Of a DNA stretch of 7,465 bases, positions 6,238-7,465 are shown piece by piece (positions within the stretch are counted from its first letter, which is position 1; each line of letters starts with the position of its first letter). The translations under genes and the position numbers were made by a program. The DNA comes from Candidatus Margulisiibacteriota bacterium. Lineage in GTDB: Bacteria > Margulisbacteria > WOR-1 > O2-12-FULL-45-9 > XYB2-FULL-48-7. The stretch covers positions 1-7,465 of the forward strand of contig JAQUOB010000054.1 in assembly GCA_028717325.1 (NCBI GenBank). Reading direction: 5' to 3'. The notes below the pieces were generated by a model. The model was given only the letters and a program-made list of their open reading frames with translations. It was not told the DNA's origin and ran no database searches.

Positions 6238-7154
6238 TCAGATTGTTGCTTTTACTGGTTTTGATCATGCCGGTCGCGGCACAGGAGCCGTCGCTCCCCG
6301 CCCTAATGGCCCGCGACTACAACGGCCGCGATCTGACGCTAAAAAAGGTACTGGCGTCAAACAGCGTTTATACCCGCTATCTCATCACTTATAAAAGTGA
6401 TGACCTGACGATCTCCGGCATCATGAACCGGCCGAAAGGAGCGGGGCCGTTCCCCGTCCTCATCCTCAACCATGGTTTTATCGATCCCAGTATCTACACC
6501 AACGGCCGGGGCTTGAAAAGAGAACAGGACTACCTGGCCCGGCATGGTTACATTGTTATCCATCCCGATTACCGCAACCACGCGTTCTCCGATAAAGATC
6601 CCAATGATCTGGCCGGGTTCAGGCTGGGTTACGCGATCGACGCCATCAATTGCATCATGGCGGTCAAGAACAGTGACAAACCATATTTTAATAAAGACAA
6701 GATCGGACTGCTCGGCCACTCGATGGGGGGCGGCGTTGTGCTCAACGTCCTGGTGACCAAGCCGGAGCTGGCCCAGGCCGCCGTTTTGTTCGCTCCGGTC
6801 AGCGCCGATTACCGCGATAACTTTACCCGCTGGCTCTGGCGCCGCAAACATCATCCGGAGGTAGCCGAAAAGATCATCGCCAAATACGGCTCGCCGGAAT
6901 CGAACCCCGAGTTCTGGGCCGGCCTCTCGGCGGTCAATTATCTCGACCGGATCAAAGCGCCCATCATGCTCAACCACGGCACCGCCGACCAGTCGGTCCC
7001 GTTTGATTGGTCGCTGCGCCTCGAGAAAGAGTTGAAAGATCACGGCAAGTCGGTTGTCTTCTACCAATATCCGGGCGAACATCACGAGTTCGGCCCGCAG
7101 TGGCCGCTCCTCATGCAGCGCACGGTCAAGTTTTTCGACCAATATTTAAAATGA
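6234..7154 (+). CDS. Secreted alpha/beta hydrolase (prolyl-oligopeptidase S9 / dienelactone-hydrolase-like)
   Basis: 306 aa. The N-terminus has a short signal peptide: one Arg, a run of Leu (4-8), and PVAA before Gln17, giving a probable signal peptidase I cut after A16. It is therefore likely exported. The alpha/beta-hydrolase fold is clear: strand VLILNHGF (75-82, oxyanion-hole region), the nucleophile elbow GHSMGG (161-166) with Ser163, the acid in HGTADQSVP (248-256, Asp252), and His283 or His284 in YPGEHHEF (279-286) as the third triad member. All catalytic parts are present. The family covers peptidases, esterases and acyl hydrolases, so the substrate is not predictable. The start overlaps the greA stop by 4 bases and has only a weak ribosome site, pointing to translational coupling; its own stop overlaps the next gene the same way. 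No functional link with GreA or the redox complex is evident. Confidence 0.88.
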   Translation: MIRLLLLLVLIMPVAAQEPSLPALMARDYNGRDLTLKKVLASNSVYTRYLITYKSDDLTISGIMNRPKGAGPFPVLILNHGFIDPSIYTNGRGLKREQDYLARHGYIVIHPDYRNHAFSDKDPNDLAGFRLGYAIDAINCIMAVKNSDKPYFNKDKIGLLGHSMGGGVVLNVLVTKPELAQAAVLFAPVSADYRDNFTRWLWRRKHHPEVAEKIIAKYGSPESNPEFWAGLSAVNYLDRIKAPIMLNHGTADQSVPFDWSLRLEKELKDHGKSVVFYQYPGEHHEFGPQWPLLMQRTVKFFDQYLK

Positions 7155-7369
7155 TAGTTAACGTTCGCGTCATTCCCAGGGCCAGGCAGAATAAGATCGT
7201 CGAAGAGCCGGGGCGCTACAAGGTTTATCTCAACGCCCCGCCGGTCGAGGGCAAGGCCAATCAAGCGCTGATCGGATTTTTGGCCGAACACTTTGGCGTT
7301 AAGAGGAGCCGGATCCGGCTGATCAGAGGAGAAAAAAACCGGGACAAGGTGATCGAGATCAAACTTTAG
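7151..7369 (+). CDS. UPF0235 / DUF167 (YggU-like) small protein
   Basis: 72 aa, slightly shorter than E. coli YggU (about 96 aa) but covering the core domain. Family hallmarks seen: VRVIPRARQNKI near the N-terminus (5-16), YLNAPPVEGKANQALI (26-41), and the closing LIRGEKNRDKVIEI (57-70). The function of this widespread small alpha/beta fold family is unknown; I do not assign one. The ATG overlaps the hydrolase stop (ATGA, 7151-7154) and there is no purine-rich ribosome site in front (an AT-rich TATTTAAA), so translation probably depends on ribosomes ending the hydrolase gene. A longer reading of the same frame from 7007 lies inside the hydrolase gene and is not believed, because the conserved family region starts at 7151. 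It is the last complete gene of the greA operon visible here. Confidence 0.92.
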   Translation: MIVNVRVIPRARQNKIVEEPGRYKVYLNAPPVEGKANQALIGFLAEHFGVKRSRIRLIRGEKNRDKVIEIKL

Positions 7370-7382
7370 GAAAATCGCGGGC

Positions 7383-7397
7383 GATCTCTTCGAGATC
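7383..7397. repeat. Small perfect inverted repeat (possible hairpin) after the DUF167 gene
   Basis: GATCTC (7383-7388), loop TTC, GAGATC (7392-7397): a 6-bp perfect stem with a 3-base loop, 13 bases after the DUF167 stop. No T run follows on the + strand (next bases AAAATATG), so it is not a convincing intrinsic terminator. The right arm repeats the 10-base word CGAGATCAAA that also occurs at 7354-7363, at the end of the DUF167 gene. Role unknown; it may be chance, given how common GATC is in this window. Confidence 0.35.
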
Positions 7398-7402
7398 AAA
7401 AT

Positions 7403-7465
7403 ATGAATAGTAATAGGATAAAAAATGCCGGTTTGGGCTCAGCGTTATACCCGGTAAATGAGTGG
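7403..7465 (+). CDS. Possible start of a further gene, cut by the window end
   Basis: An ATG at 7403 opens a frame of 21 codons that remains open to the last base (starts MNSNRIKNAGLGSALYP). The only upstream purine-rich stretch is GAGA at 7392-7395, within the inverted repeat, a weak ribosome site. I do not recognise the protein. A second ATG at 7425 has a better-placed AGGA (7415-7418), but its frame stops after ten codons. Too short to judge coding potential. Confidence 0.25.
   Translation, partial: MNSNRIKNAGLGSALYPVNEW

Noticed and set aside
6357..7142. Long open frame on the minus strand (about 261 codons) inside the hydrolase gene
   Set aside because: It is antisense to a clearly conserved alpha/beta hydrolase, has no recognisable motifs or ribosome site, and reflects codon bias of the + strand gene.
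7007..7150. Upstream extension of the DUF167 reading frame to 7007
   Set aside because: The extra residues do not resemble the family, overlap the hydrolase coding region in another frame, and the conserved domain begins right after the ATG at 7151.
1..7465. CRISPR arrays, tRNA or rRNA genes, insertion sequences or attachment sites
   Set aside because: No spaced direct repeats, cloverleaf signatures, transposase motifs or terminal inverted repeats were seen on reading both strands.

Overview
The window is bacterial and looks anaerobic or facultatively anaerobic. It has a bacterial transcript-cleavage factor (GreA), Shine-Dalgarno sites and a consensus sigma-70-type -10 box. G+C looks a little above half by eye, and genes are packed head to tail, all on the + strand. 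The lineage cannot be fixed from this piece. Deep-branching anaerobes of the WOR-1/Margulisbacteria type or similar candidate phyla would fit, but that is only a guess. No gap longer than about 100 bases is without a gene.

Region 1 (1-5727) is the 3' part of an operon for a membrane complex of the group 4 [NiFe] hydrogenase / complex I superfamily. It holds the end of a HyfB-like antiporter subunit, a HyfC/NuoH-like subunit, a HyfE-like subunit, a HyfF/NuoM-like antiporter subunit, a NuoC-NuoD-type fused large subunit and a NuoB-like small subunit. Every junction is a 4-base overlap or a gap of 0-1 bases, which suggests one mRNA and one complex with fixed stoichiometry. The central feature is that the large subunit lacks all four cysteines that bind the NiFe centre (Ala231, Ser234, Ser518, Gly521 in their places). 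The small subunit keeps all four cysteines of its [4Fe-4S] cluster, and the NuoM-like subunit keeps its proton-channel Glu/Lys residues. No HyfH/NuoI-type ferredoxin subunit is encoded between the large and small subunits, where E. coli hyf has it, and there is no HyfD. This matches the class known as energy-converting hydrogenase-related (Ehr) complexes, which cannot be ordinary hydrogenases and whose reaction is, as far as I know, unsettled.

Region 2 (about 5739-7369) is a separate short operon driven by a perfect extended -10 promoter just after the small-subunit stop codon. It contains greA, a secreted alpha/beta hydrolase of the prolyl-oligopeptidase/dienelactone-hydrolase type, and a small UPF0235/DUF167 (YggU-like) protein. 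The genes are linked by ATGA stop/start overlaps, so the two downstream genes are probably translated by coupling to greA. The hydrolase and DUF167 protein have no evident link to the redox complex.

Region 3 (7370-7465) has a small perfect inverted repeat and then an open frame from 7403 that runs off the window. I do not recognise the protein.
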